A stretch of DNA of 64,000 nucleotides, from NCBI GenBank assembly GCA_026936335.1, contig JAPMXV010000012.1, positions 186,001 through 250,000 on the forward strand. Direction: 5' to 3'. The notes under the pieces were generated by a model. That model was not told the DNA's origin, ran no database searches, and was given only the letters and a program-made list of their open reading frames with translations. Position 1 is the first letter of the stretch; each line of letters opens with the position of its first letter. This DNA comes from Mantamonas sphyraenae. Lineage: Eukaryota > CRuMs > Mantamonadidae. The position numbers and the translations under genes were made by a program. Below are positions 42,786 to 54,004 of the stretch, piece by piece.

Positions 42786-44068
42786 AAAGCCACGCGCAAA
42801 CGAGCAAACGCAAAAAGAACAAGGAGAAGAGAGAGAGGAGCGGAATGCTTGCGTTTGTGTGGAATCTGCTCACAAAGCGCACACACATTGTGTACTTTGC
42901 AGTGGCGGTGTGGGTGCTGGACGCGGTGCTGGGCGGGCTGATTGTGCTCAAGGTGCCGTACACGGAAATCGACTGGGTGGCGTACATGCAGGAGGTGGAG
43001 GGCCCCATGGTGCATGGAGACTGGGACTACATGCATTTGGAAGGAGACACGGGTCCGCTGGTGTATCCAGCCGGGTTTGTGTGGCTTTACAGCGTGCTGT
43101 GGTGGGTGACGGACAAGGGAGCAGACATTGCGCGCGCGCAGTGGATCTTTCTGGGCCTGTATCTGCTCAATCTGGCGCTGGTGATGTACGTGTATGTGCG
43201 CGCAACAAAGATGGCGCCGTGGACGCTGCTGCTACTCGTGGTGAGCAAGCGGCTGCACTCGATCTTCATGCTGCGGCTTTTCAACGACGGCATCGCAATG
43301 CTGCTGATGTATGCGGCGGTGGCGCTGTTTGTGAACCGGCGGTGGGTGTGGGGCTGTCTTGTGTACTCATTGGGTGTGAGCATCAAGATGAACGTGCTGC
43401 TGCCGAGCATCGCGATTTTGGCGCTGATGCTCAAGAGCCACGGTTGGGTGCGGACGGCGGGTCTGCTGAGCGTGTGTGCTGCAGTGCAGGTCGTGCTGGC
43501 CGTGCCGTTCCTGCAGACGAATGCGTACGGGTATCTGCTGCGCAGCTTTGAACTGGGCCGCGTGTTCAAGTTCAAGTGGACGGTGAACTTCAAGTTCCTT
43601 GCCGAGGACGTGTTTGTGTCGAAACAGCTCGCAGTAGGCCTATTGGCTGCGCACGTGCTCGTCCTCCTGCTCTTCTGGGTGTTCCGCTGGCGTGTGAGCG
43701 TGCGCGACGGCGGCAAGCCCGTGCGGCAGCCCGCCGCCGCACACCTCGTGCGTCTGGTGTTTGTGGGCAACTTTGTGGGCGTCGCGTTTGCACGGTCGCT
43801 GCACTACCAATTCTACTCGTGGTACGTGCACACGCTGCCACTGCTGCTCTGGGCCACGCCGTACCCTGTGATTGTGCGGCTGATCGTGCTCGGTGCCATC
43901 GAGGTGGCCTTTAACGTGTACCCGGCGACGGCGTGGTCGTCTGCACTGCTGCAAGCAGCACACGCCGTGCTGCTTGTGGGCCTGTGGTTTGCCGCGCCAG
44001 AGCAGGCGCAGTTTGAGGACGAGATTGTCGAAGCGGGCAACACGCCCAAGAAGGACAAGAAGGCATGA
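42782..44068 (+). CDS. ALG3: ALG3 Dol-P-Man alpha-1,3-mannosyltransferase
   Basis: 428 aa from the ATG at 42782, or 407 aa from the perhaps more likely Met 22 at 42845. It is multi-spanning, with the ALG3 signature in the first lumenal loop: PYTEIDWVAYMQEV, then DYMHLEGDTGPLVYPAGFV. It also has SKRLHSIFMLRLFNDG and SIKMNVLLPS. ALG3 (EC 2.4.1.258) adds the sixth mannose to the lipid-linked oligosaccharide on the lumenal side of the ER. The C-terminus ends in a Lys-rich KKDKKA, compatible with ER retrieval. The frame overlaps its neighbours by ATGA at both ends, but true starts are probably downstream of those ATGs. Confidence 0.9.
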   Translation: MKSHAQTSKRKKNKEKRERSGMLAFVWNLLTKRTHIVYFAVAVWVLDAVLGGLIVLKVPYTEIDWVAYMQEVEGPMVHGDWDYMHLEGDTGPLVYPAGFVWLYSVLWWVTDKGADIARAQWIFLGLYLLNLALVMYVYVRATKMAPWTLLLLVVSKRLHSIFMLRLFNDGIAMLLMYAAVALFVNRRWVWGCLVYSLGVSIKMNVLLPSIAILALMLKSHGWVRTAGLLSVCAAVQVVLAVPFLQTNAYGYLLRSFELGRVFKFKWTVNFKFLAEDVFVSKQLAVGLLAAHVLVLLLFWVFRWRVSVRDGGKPVRQPAAAHLVRLVFVGNFVGVAFARSLHYQFYSWYVHTLPLLLWATPYPVIVRLIVLGAIEVAFNVYPATAWSSALLQAAHAVLLVGLWFAAPEQAQFEDEIVEAGNTPKKDKKA

Positions 44069-44133
44069 TGGGAATATGTTTCTTGCTGAATGGGCGCACA
44101 GAGAGGGTTCGAGGAGGGAGGCACCCACGCAGA

Positions 44134-46857
44134 ATGAAGCAAGGATCCTGTGCGACGGCGTTGGCAATGGATCTGGCAAGCGTGGAGCAGCTCGACCTGC
44201 GCAGCGACCTGGGGGAGCTGCTGCAAGTGCTGGCGCACGACCGCAACGAGCTGCTGAAGCTGAGATTGCTCGTGCAGCTGCAGTCGCGTGCTGGGGATCT
44301 CGGGGACGTGGACGAGGTGCTGCAGGCGCTGCAAAGCCTGTTGACGCAGGAGGGCTCCGTCCCACTTTCGCAGCACTTTCGCTCGCAGGTTGTGGTCACG
44401 ATCACGTGTCTGCTCGTCGAACTCGATCTGGCCACACAGGAACACTACTTTGACTTTTTCAGCGAGTTTGTGGCACTGCTGCTGTCTGTGGCGGCAAACG
44501 AGTCGAAGCAGGACGCATCGGTAAACCGGATGCTACGCTCGACGGCATGCAACTGCCTGCAGGAGCTGGAAATGGCATACCCACGTGCGCTGCTTTCATC
44601 GTTGACGGCCGTGCTGGCGTTGATGCAGCAGGAGGACACACACGCGTATCAGGCGTATCTGTTGCTGCTGTCCACGCTGATTCCTCACGCCGTGCCGGCC
44701 GAGAACCCGAGCGAGGGAATCACAAGGCTTTCAGAAAGCGCACGGGAGAGCGCAGAGGCGCTTCAGTCGCATGGAGCCTTTGTGGAGCTGCAGAGCAAGG
44801 CAGGGACGGTGGTGGAGGAGGCAAACGAAGGACTGCGGGCAGACGTGCGCAAGTACGTGACGCTGCTGGCGCAGACACACAGCCGATTGACACCGTACGG
44901 CATCCTGGAAGTTGTAGGGCAGCTGCTGCGCGCACTGGCTCTTGTTGGGGAGCTGGAGGACGGAGTGGAGCCGCTGGTGGAGCACTTGGGCCCGTATCTG
45001 TACAGCAGCTCGCCCGTGCTGTGCCATGTAGTGCTGCTGCTGCCCAGTGCGAGTATGGACAGCAGCACGCGGATGGCTGTTGCGCAGCGGCTCTTCCATG
45101 TGATCAACGATCGGCACAGCGCGGCTCACGTGCGGCAACTGGCCCTGGACTGGGTGACGCGCTCGCAACAGCTGGACATTGGGCCGCGCGACTTTGCACA
45201 GCTGTACCCGAGGGTGTTTGACACGCCTGCGCTAAAGTACGCCAAACTGATGGCGCTAGTGGAACGCGTGCGCGGGTACGTGCTGCCGTCCGGGTTCCTG
45301 CGTGTGCTGCAGTGCGTGGCGGGCGTGGAGCGGCACCGGAGCAGCAGCGAGGCCGTGCTCGTGGTTTTTGAGTTTGTACGGCGTGTGCTGCGCGATTTTG
45401 AAGAGCACCGAGGGGCCGCCGTGGCATATGTGCGGCGGCTGGTGGTCAAGGCGCCGCAGTTGCACGCAAACGTGGTTGCGTTGTTGCAGGCACTCACAGG
45501 CGACGGGGCAGACGAGGCGGCAGAGGCGTTGCGCAGTTCGCTGTGTGACCTGCTGGCAAGCATTCCGGCACGGTCGTTTGGCCAGCACGTGCAGCTTGCG
45601 CAGTACCTCATTGTTCACACGCGCAGTGTCAGGCCCGGTGTGTTGCTCACGGCGACGTCTGACCATCTGGCGTGCTTGGACGTGCTGATGGAGGGGGACT
45701 GGGCACACGGAAACCAGGTGCTGGAAATTGCGCGGCAGGTGATGCTGGCAGAGGGGTCGTCACAGGTGTTTGGCCAGCTGCGAGAGATGTTGGAGTTTTG
45801 CGCGTCGCGGTACAACAACCTGGCGGTACGGGATCGTGCGCAGTTCTACCTGATGCTGCTGACGCACGTACCGCAAGACAAGTTGAAGCATGTGGTGCAG
45901 ATGGACGAACTGGAGCAGGAAGAACTGCTTGTGGCGCCGGGAAGGTCGACCGAGTCGCATCTGCTGCAAATCACAAACGTGAAGCCGTTCCTGACGCTGC
46001 GGCGCCTGGACACAGTACCAGAGGCACAGGAGGCAGAAGCAAGTGGGTCGGGCCCGACGAGCGCGTCGGTGTTCAAGGTGTACCAGAGGCATCTGCACGA
46101 CAGCAAAACGGTTGCGCCGCCGATTCAAGTGCACTACCAGCTCATGTACACAGAGACACTGCTGATCAAGCGCAGCATGAGCAGCTACCCGTCGCAGGTG
46201 TTCTCGCTGCGGCTGCACGTGGGCGGGCACGCGCAGTACGCCGAGGTGGAGGAGATCGAGGTGCCGCACCTGCAGCAAATGACGAGCGGGGCGCTGAACG
46301 AGCTGCGCTTTCCGTATGTTTACCGCGTGTGCCTCGCGTTGCGTCCTTTGGAGCCCGTGCCGGCGACGTTTGACGTGCGGGTGCTGTTCAACGACGCAGA
46401 GGGGCGGACGTTCACCAGCTGGTTGGCGCCGCTGGAGCTGCAGTTTGCAGACCTGTTTCTGCCTGTGAGCATCCCGCCGGGGGCGGCGGGAGTGGAACGG
46501 CCTGTGTTTTTGCGGGAGGTGTTTGACGAGCTGTGGGTGCGCGTGGCCGGCTCGTCGAGCAGCGGGAGTGGCGTGCGCACGGTGAAGCACCTGGACGTCG
46601 GGGCGCAGTTTCTGGAGCGTGTGCTGGACGACACGCTGGCACACTTTGAAGTGGAGGCTGGGGATCAAGCAAGCGCGCTGGAGGCGGAAGACGAGGAGGG
46701 TGGCCATGTGCGGTGCTTCCTGATGCTGCTGCCACCGCGGTCGCACCTGCTGGTCAAGTGCGTCGGGTACGAGACGCACTGTGTGGTGCGAATGCGCACG
46801 GACGACTGGCGAGTGATCCAGTTTGTGGACGAGTGGCTGGATGGCCTGGTTGGTTGA
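44134..46857 (+). CDS. AP5B1: AP-5 complex subunit beta
   Basis: 907 aa from Met 44134; a frame extension begins at 44065 and overlaps the ALG3 stop. Features shared with animal AP5B1: RSTACNCLQELE in the N-terminal solenoid, a beta-rich C-terminal domain with LELQFADLFLPVSIPPG, and the final MRTDDWRVI...LDGL block. AP-5 is a coat-like adaptor acting at late endosomes with SPG11/SPG15. It is patchily kept among eukaryotes, so its presence is informative. SMC3 begins about 55 bp downstream. Confidence 0.82.
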   Translation: MKQGSCATALAMDLASVEQLDLRSDLGELLQVLAHDRNELLKLRLLVQLQSRAGDLGDVDEVLQALQSLLTQEGSVPLSQHFRSQVVVTITCLLVELDLATQEHYFDFFSEFVALLLSVAANESKQDASVNRMLRSTACNCLQELEMAYPRALLSSLTAVLALMQQEDTHAYQAYLLLLSTLIPHAVPAENPSEGITRLSESARESAEALQSHGAFVELQSKAGTVVEEANEGLRADVRKYVTLLAQTHSRLTPYGILEVVGQLLRALALVGELEDGVEPLVEHLGPYLYSSSPVLCHVVLLLPSASMDSSTRMAVAQRLFHVINDRHSAAHVRQLALDWVTRSQQLDIGPRDFAQLYPRVFDTPALKYAKLMALVERVRGYVLPSGFLRVLQCVAGVERHRSSSEAVLVVFEFVRRVLRDFEEHRGAAVAYVRRLVVKAPQLHANVVALLQALTGDGADEAAEALRSSLCDLLASIPARSFGQHVQLAQYLIVHTRSVRPGVLLTATSDHLACLDVLMEGDWAHGNQVLEIARQVMLAEGSSQVFGQLREMLEFCASRYNNLAVRDRAQFYLMLLTHVPQDKLKHVVQMDELEQEELLVAPGRSTESHLLQITNVKPFLTLRRLDTVPEAQEAEASGSGPTSASVFKVYQRHLHDSKTVAPPIQVHYQLMYTETLLIKRSMSSYPSQVFSLRLHVGGHAQYAEVEEIEVPHLQQMTSGALNELRFPYVYRVCLALRPLEPVPATFDVRVLFNDAEGRTFTSWLAPLELQFADLFLPVSIPPGAAGVERPVFLREVFDELWVRVAGSSSSGSGVRTVKHLDVGAQFLERVLDDTLAHFEVEAGDQASALEAEDEEGGHVRCFLMLLPPRSHLLVKCVGYETHCVVRMRTDDWRVIQFVDEWLDGLVG

Positions 46858-46911
46858 TGAGGGCGGGTGACGCGCGCACTGGGGCAGGCAAGCGAAACCG
46901 TCCAGACGAAA

Positions 46912-49900
46912 ATGCACATCAAATACATTGAGCTGAACGGCTTTCGCACATACAGTGGCACGAAGCGTGCTGAGGACCTCAGCGAGGGGTTGAACTGCGT
47001 GGTGGGGCGGAATGGGAGTGGCAAGAGCAACTTTTTCTTGGGTGAGTGATCAGGAACGGCGTGCGCACGGGTTGAAACGCGGCTGACACGGACGGGGCAC
47101 GGATGCACACAGCCATTGCGTTTGCGCTGGGTGACGCCAAAACCAAGACGCGGCGCGAAGTCGACCGTTTGAAGTACTTGCACGTAGGTTTGGAGTGTGG
47201 CCGTGCGGGAAAGGCCGGTGGCGCGAGTCAGGAATGCCAGATGCTGACATCTGCACGTCACACAGCAAGGAGCGGGCGCACGCGCACTGAACGCATACGT
47301 CAAGATTGCATTCGACAACGAAGACCGTCGTCTTCCCGTGAGTTTTGGTGGGAAGGCGAGGGAGAGACGGGAGGAGGGCGGGTGGAGGGCGAATGGCGGG
47401 AAGGGGGTGATCATCCTGGCACTGACGCAAGGGGAATGGCGCGGGACGGGTTGGACGGGCGACGTACAGTACGACGAGGACGAGGTGACCATCCAACGCA
47501 CGGTGGGCAACAAGAAGGACGAGTTTTTCATCAACAACAACCGCGTGTCGTAGGTTTGGCGCGGTGCAGACGTGGAGCGAGCGAATTTTTGGCGCCAATT
47601 TTTTCCTGACACCGGGGCTGACACGAATCGGGGTGTGTGGGCGGCGGGAACAGGGCGCCCGAGGTGGCCAACATCCTGGAGACGGCCGGATTCTCCGACT
47701 CGAACGCGTACTACATTGTGGAACAGGGCAAGGTGGGTGGGAGGGCGTGGGACGTGCGCGTTGTGGGAGGTGGAGATTTGGGAGGCTGACACGCAAAGGG
47801 GCGAGCGTGCAGGTGACGACACTGGCGCAGATGAAAGCGGAACAACGTCTGGAGATGCTGAAGGGGGTGGCAGGCACGAGCGTGTACGACGAGAAGCGTG
47901 AAAAGTCGCTTGCGCTGCTGAGCCAATCGAGCAAGTCGTTGGAACACATCGAGGAGCAGCTGAGCACGATTGAGAAGCGCGTCACGGAGCTGGACAAGGA
48001 CAGCGAGCAGCTGCGGGAGTTTGAGAAGCTGGACAGCGAGCACACGCAGTTGAAGTACGCTCTTGCAAAGAAGCGGCTGGATGACAACATGGCACGGCAG
48101 GAGGAGCTGGAAGAGAAGCTGCGAGCAGAGAACGAAACAGTGGAAAGCACACGCGGGGAGCTTGCGCAGGTGCAGGCGGAGATGCAGGTTGTGGAGGAGC
48201 AGCTGAATCAGGTGGCGAGCACAGTGAGCAGCAAGAGCAAGCTGCAGCGAGACCTGGAAGAAGCGCGTGTGGCGATTGTGGACCAGGCGACAAAGCTGGA
48301 CCTGGAAATTCGGTCGCTGAAGCAGATGGTGGAGGTCGCGGAGGGCAGCGAAGAAGAGCGAGAGGCCGAGCTGGTTGCGCTGCAAAAAGTGGTGCGCAGC
48401 ACGCGCAGCAAGCTGGCAGAGGTTGGCGAGGCGCTTCGTACGGCTGTGGAGGAGGAGCGTGCGGCGGCGACGGAACTGCAGATGAAGGAGGATGCGTCTG
48501 CGGCTCTGTACGGCAAGACGGAGCGCGCGAACCAGTTTCGTACGCAGAAGGAGCGAGACACATACCTGCGCAAGGAGATCCGTAGCGCCAAGGAGCGCGT
48601 GAGCGGACAGGAGGCGGACCGGGAGCTGTTGAAGGAGAGCATCCGGGAGCAGGAAGGGGCGGTGGCGCAGATGAAGGAGGAGCTGTCTGGCGAGGAGCGC
48701 AAGGTGGAGCACAACAAGGCGCGCCTGGACGAGCTGAACCAGGAGTACAACCGGCTGTACCGCAAGAGGGACGAGGAGATGGACCACCAGAAGGAGCTGT
48801 GGCGACGGGAGCGGGAGCTGACGTCGTACGCAGACCAGCTGGGCCTGGAGCTGGGACGTGCGGAAAACTCGCTCAAGTCGCTTATTGGCAAGGTTGTGTT
48901 CAATGCACTGAGCACGGTGAACAAGCTGAAAGTGGAGATGGGCATCGACGGAGTGCTGGGCCCGCTGATTGAGCTTGTGTCGTTCAGCGAGTCGTACACG
49001 TCTGCGGTGGAGGCAGTGAGCGGGAACAAGCTGTTCCACGTGGTTGTGGACAGCGCCGACACGGCGGAGCGGCTTGTGAAGCTGCTGCAGCGCAACGAGC
49101 AGGGAGGACGCATCACATTTATCCCTCTGGACCAGGTGCGACACCCGACGCGTGTGGGGTCGGAAGGAGCCGGGGAAGACTATTTTCCTCTGCACAGCGT
49201 GCTGGAGTGCGACGACGACGTGCGCGACGCTGTGGATGCGGTGTTTGGGCGTGTGATGGTTGTGCGCACGATTGACGTGGGCGAAGAGCTGCTTCGTTCT
49301 GAGGAGCACGACTGCGACTGCGTGACGCTGGAGGGAGACAAGCTGAGCCGCAAGGGCTACCTGATGGGAGGATACCACGACCTGAACCGCAGCCGAGTCG
49401 TGCTGTTTGAGGAGTGCTCGCGGCTGAAAGACGAGATGGAATCGACGCGTGCAGAGCTGGAGGAGGTGAAGGCGGGAGTCGCGCGTGCGAGCCAGGTTGT
49501 GACAAAGCTGGGCGGCGAGATCGGCGCTCTGGACAGCAAGAAGAAGAACGTGATGGTGGCAATTGAGCAGAGCGAGCTGAAGCGGTCGGAGCTGGTGCGA
49601 CGCATCGAGCTGGGCGAGCGGGAGCTTGCGGCGCGCACGGAGCGGCTGAGCGAGCTGGAGGCCCAGTTGGCGCTGGACGCAAACCGAGTGGGCACGCTGG
49701 AGGCGGAGCTGGGCAGCAAGATGCGCACGACGCTGAGCAAGGCGGAGGAGGCGGAGCTTGCGACGTTGGCGTCTGAGATGGAGGGCCTGAAGGAGCGCAT
49801 GGTCAAGGCAGCGCGGGCACGGATGGAGGTGCAGATGGAGGCGAAGAGCCTGGAGGAGCGACTGCGAGGGAACCTGGAGCCGCAGATTGAGGCGCTGCAG

Positions 49901-51076
49901 AGCACACAGAACTCTGTGGACAACGCGGAGCGTGCGCACAAGCTGCAGCGGCGCATGGAGGAACAAGCACGTGTGGAGGCGAACCAGAGCAAGAGCGAAG
50001 CAGACCTGCAGGAAGTGAAGGCTGTGCTGGGGGAAGCACGTGAGCAGGAGCACGCGCTGCGTGTGGAACTGGAAAAGCTGCGGGCACGGGAGACGCGCAT
50101 GAAGCGTGTTGAGCAGGAGGAGGACACGGAGCTGGACGTGCTGCGGTCGCAGCGCAAGAGTCTGAAGGACAGCGCGGAACAGTACATGGAGGAGATCCGA
50201 GGACTTGGGTTTACGGGCACGAGCGCGGAGCAGTACATGGCCAAGAGCGAAAGCTGGCTGGTGAGCCGGTTGAAGGAGGTGAACGTGGCGTTGGCGCCGT
50301 ACGAGCACGTGAACAAAAAGGCGATGCAGCAGCTGGGGTCGTCGAGGAACAAGTACGAGGAGCTTGTGCAGCGCAAGGCCACGACGGAGAAGGAGCTGGT
50401 GAGCATCCAGCAGCTGATTGAGGAACTGGACGAGGCCAAGGTGGAGCGCATCGACAACACGTTCCGGCTGGTGCAGGAGGCGTTTGCACGTGTGTTTTCA
50501 GAGCTTGTGCCAGAGGGCGAGGCGCGGCTTGTGTTGGAACAGGCGGAGGATGGAGAAGAGGAGGAGGGAGAGGAGGACGGGATGGAGGTGGAGGACAAGG
50601 AAAACACAAGCGGAAGGAGGGGCGGACGAGGCGGGAGGGCCAAGGGCAAGGGCAAGGCACGGTCAAAGAAGCAACAGTTGGTGGACAGCAGCGTGCCGTA
50701 CGTCGGGGTGGGCATCGAGGCGGTGTTCCAGGAGGGAGCAAGTTTCGTGAGCATGGAGATGCTGAGCGGCGGACAGAAGAGTCTGGTTGCGCTTGCGCTG
50801 ATCTTTGCGATCCAGGAGCTGGAACGGGCGCCGTTTTACTTGCTGGACGAGGTGGATGCGGCGCTGGACCCGACGCACAGGGCGGCGGTGGCAAGGAAGA
50901 TTGAGCAGCTGGCGCGCAACGGAACGCAGTTTGTGTGCACGACGTTCCATCCAGAGATTGTGGAAAAGGCGGACAAGATCTACGGAGTGACGAGCGGCGG
51001 GAAGGAGAGCACGATTTCGGAGATTGAGTTTTCGGCGGCGGCGCAGATGATTGCCGATGATGAGGAGGGGGAGTGA
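46912..51076 (+). CDS. SMC3: SMC3 cohesin ATPase (6 exons)
   Basis: Exons 46912-47041, 47113-47183, 47266-47337, 47470-47549, 47654-47732 and 47813-51076 join in consistent phases; the product is 1231 aa. All five introns lie within the first ~900 bp. The N-terminal head has HIKYIELNGFRTYSG and Walker A GRNGSGKSN (about 32-40), then GFSDSNAYYIVEQGK and EVAGT-like KGVAGTSVYDEKR. Two coiled-coil arms surround a hinge (about 490-640), and the C-terminal head has LSGGQKSLVALALIFAI and Walker B FYLLDEVDAALD. An acidic insert sits before the signature motif. The family is unambiguous: SMC3 rather than SMC1. Each intron carries a CTGAC-type branch motif. Confidence 0.93.
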
Positions 51077-51099
51077 GACAGGAATGGACATGAGATTGA

Positions 51100-53401
51100 T
51101 TAGGAGATGATGATGGGGAGGACAGAGATGAGGACGGTGAAGAGCAGGGTGAAGGCGACAGGGAAGGAGAGGGTGGGTGGCGACGAGCTGATGATGAAAT
51201 CGATGCACTTTTGGGCGCCTTTGGCCTGTGTGGACTGTCCAGGAGGGCAGATTGTGCACACGGTGGAGTTTGTGGTGCTTGTGAAAGTGCCCTCGAGGCA
51301 AAGGGTGCAGGATGAAGAAGGGGTGGAGGAGAAAGAGCCTGCCGGGCACGGGTAGCACTGAGTGGAGTTGGGTGGGCTGAAGGAGCCGGATGGGCAGGTG
51401 TGGCAGCCGGTGGAGTTGGCAAAGGAGCCTGCAGGGCACGGGGTGCATGAGGTGGAGCTGGGTGGGCTGTAGGAGCCGGATGGGCAGGTGTGGCAGCCGG
51501 TGGAGTTGGCGAAGGAGCCTGCAGGGCACGAAGGGTGCATGAGAGGTGGAGCTGGGTGGGCTGAAGGAGCCGGATGGGCAGGTGTGGCAGCCGGTGGAGT
51601 TGGCGAAGGAGCCTGCAGGGCACGGGGTGCATGAGGTGGAGCTGGGTGGGCTGTAGGAGCCGGATGGGCAGGTGTGGCAGCCGGTGGAGTTGGCAAAGGA
51701 GCCTGCAGGGCACGGGGTGCATGAGGTGGAGCTGGGTGGGCTGAAGGAGCCGGATGGGCAGGCGTGGCAGCCGGTGGAGTTGGCGAAGGAGCCTGCAGGG
51801 CACGGGGTGCATGAGGTGGAGCTGGGTGGGCTGAAGGAGCCGGATGGGCAGGTGTGGCAGCCGGTGGAGTTGGCGAAGGAGCCTGCAGGGCACGGGGTGC
51901 ATGAGGTGGAGCTGGGTGGGCTGAAGGAGCCGGATGGGCAGGTGTGGCAGCCGGTGGAGTTGGCGAAGGAGCCTGCAGGGCACGGGGTGCATGAGGTGGA
52001 GCTGGGTGGGCTGTAGGAGCCGGATGGGCAGGTGTGGCAGCCGGTGGAGTTGGCGAAGGAGCCTGCAGGGCACGGGGTGCATGAGGTGGAGCTGGGTGGG
52101 CTGTAGGAGCCGGATGGGCAGGCGTGGCAGCCGGTGGAGTTGGCAAAGGAGCCTGCGGCGCACATCACACAAGGGGCGATTGCAGACGCTGAAAAGCTTC
52201 CCAGAATGCACTGTGGAGTTGAAAAGAGGATAAAGTCCGTTGCACCCGCGTTTGTGTAGCCAGGGAATGCTCCTTCGGTGTTGCCCGACAAATGCACGGT
52301 TCCCGAGGGCGAAACAGCCACCGAGTGGCCAATCTCGTTGAAACTTGTACCGATCAGGGTTGTCCATGACAGTGTACTGTTGAACGTCCAGCTCTGGAGA
52401 AAGGCGTCGGTGCCGCCAGCGTTCGTCTGGCCGTCGAGAGAACCGCTTGCGGATCCGGCCACGTACACAACACCCGCGTTGGACACCTTGACACTGTTGG
52501 CTGTGTCTGTCCCGCTCGAACCAATGAGTTTTGACCATGTTCTGGTTCCGTTTGCCTGGATGCTGCTCAGGAAGCCGTCGGTGCCGCCTGCATTCGTCTG
52601 GCCGTCCAACGGCCCGTTCGTGCTGCCCACAACAAACACGGTGCTTCCCTCCAGGTCGACAGCCACGCCAAAGCCGTAGTCGGAACTGCTTGTGCCCCAC
52701 TGAAGTGACCAAATCATGGTGCCGTTCCCATCCCATCTGGACAAGGCGATGTCCGATCCTCCCGAACCGTCAACATTGCCACACACGTACACGTCCCCAG
52801 ATCGCGAGACTGTGATACCATTGGCTGAATCAAAGCCACTGGTTCCCCACAGCCGAGTCCACTCTTTGGTCCCGTTCTCGTGGAATCGGCTGAGGAGCAA
52901 ATCGTACGAACCAGCGCTGCTCTGGCCATCCAAGGGACCAGATGCCCGCCCAGCGACAAATACGCTGGCGCCATGAACTGCAACGCCAGTGGCACCGTCG
53001 AATCCGGTTGTGCCCCACAGGCGTGTCCACAGTTTGGTGCCGTTTGTGTCGAATTTTGTCAGCATCAAGTCGTTGCCGCCCGTGAACGTCTGACCGTCGA
53101 CTGCACCGGCAGCGCTTCCAGCAACAAAAACGCTGTTCCTAGCACCGATAGCAACACCGTTTCCCGAATCAAGTCCCGTGCTGCCCCACATTCGCGTCCA
53201 CACCCGCGCGCCGGACGCGTTCAATCTCGTCAAAATGAAGTCCGCAGTCGAGACAAATGGTTGTCCATCGACTGAACCACCAGCAGATCCAGTGATGTAC
53301 ACGTCTCCATCAATGCTCACAGTGACGGCATTAGGGCGGTCCGCTCCTGAAGATCCCCACTGTTGCACCCAGTCGGCAGCCGCAAAGGTGGCGACGAGCA
53401 A
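51100..53401 (-). CDS. SBBP beta-propeller plus Cys-rich-repeat membrane protein, one frame break
   Basis: The mature N-terminus follows a hydrophobic signal-like stretch (VVVLLVATFAAA) coded just upstream of 53401, but the start exon is not resolved; an in-frame stop precedes it. Seven or so SBBP-type propeller repeats (WTRLWGTSGFDSANGI...VYVCG) fill about 400 residues. About nine or ten 30-residue GCC2/GCC3-like repeats (CPAGSFANSTGCHTCPSGSYS) follow. The protein ends in a hydrophobic segment (LSFPVAFTLLFTVLISVLP) that may be a TM or GPI signal. In the repeat array near 51529-51545 one unit has two extra dinucleotides, shifting the frame; the intact end then lies in another frame and stops at 51100. 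Probably cell-surface; ligand unknown. Confidence 0.72.
51381..52165 (-). repeat. 90-nt coding tandem repeat array, about 9 copies
   Basis: The unit starts at CGGATGGGCAG and recurs every 90 nt (51661, 51751, 51841, 51931, 52021, 52111 and further left). Units are nearly identical, with one or two alternating bases. Each encodes a 30-residue four-Cys module. The unit around 51529-51545 carries 4 extra nucleotides. Confidence 0.95.
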
Positions 53402-54004
53402 AACAACAACGGTTGCCTGGAGGATGCTGCGTCAGTCAATGCAATGCACAATCCCTCCACATGTGTACAGAAATGATTGCAATGGGAAACGTGGAGTCTT
53501 GAGTGCGTGGCAACGCGGTGTGGTGGTGCTTCCGGGGAGGAGCCCACTTCCCGATTTGTCAATTTTGCCCAATTGTGGAATCCGCCGCAAAGGCGGAGGG
53601 AACGAATGCACGAACGAATAGGAACGTGGTGTGTGTGTGTGTTCAGGAGCTGGAGTCACCCTATGCCATTGCAGCAGTGAACAACCTACAATCTTCATGA
53701 AAGGTTGAATTGGGTTCAACGTCGCCGTGGATGGTGATCGTACTTGTCTTTTCGTCCGCACTGAGTGCCAACATGTGGCAACCACATGTGATGAATGGGG
53801 AAGAGAGGGAGGCGATGTTTGAGGCAGGTGGGATGGAGGAGTATGTGGAGGGGAGAGGGTGGGGAGGGTGGGCGACGCTGCCGGATGAGGTGATGGAGAG
53901 GGTGGTGCAGTGGGTAGGGAGGGGAGGGTGATTGGGGAGGGTGTGGGAATGAAAGAGGTGGTTCATTCGAGGCGTTGGCGTTTGGAGGAGGAGGAGGAGG
54001 ATTC
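53402..54004. other. Intergenic/5' region between the two surface-protein genes
   Basis: About 600 nt without a supported gene. It should contain the unresolved first exon and promoter of the SBBP gene (minus strand). It also holds a 40-nt sequence (about 53957-53999) that is near-identical to the last codons of the duplicated-domain gene at 59149-59195. Short frames here look like noise. Confidence 0.6.
53957..53999. repeat. Short direct repeat, left of the TIG gene
   Basis: The sequence GGTTCATTCGAGGCGTTGGC and the following GGAG repeats resemble 59149-59195. On the minus strand it reads SSSKRQRLE then a stop, identical in style to the end of the duplicated-domain gene, yet here it sits in the 3' flank of the TIG gene. 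Confidence 0.75.

Noticed and set aside
42782-44068. Bacterial-style operon from the ATGA overlaps
   Set aside because: The genes are clearly eukaryotic and unrelated in function, and better start codons lie downstream.
51381-52165. Regularly spaced repeats that could suggest a CRISPR-like array
   Set aside because: Units are contiguous with no unique spacers and code for a 30-residue Cys module.
50211-52736. Long minus-strand frame rich in Leu/His/Pro, overlapping SMC3 and the SBBP gene
   Set aside because: It is the alternate frame of the 90-nt repeats and antisense of SMC3, with no domain pattern.
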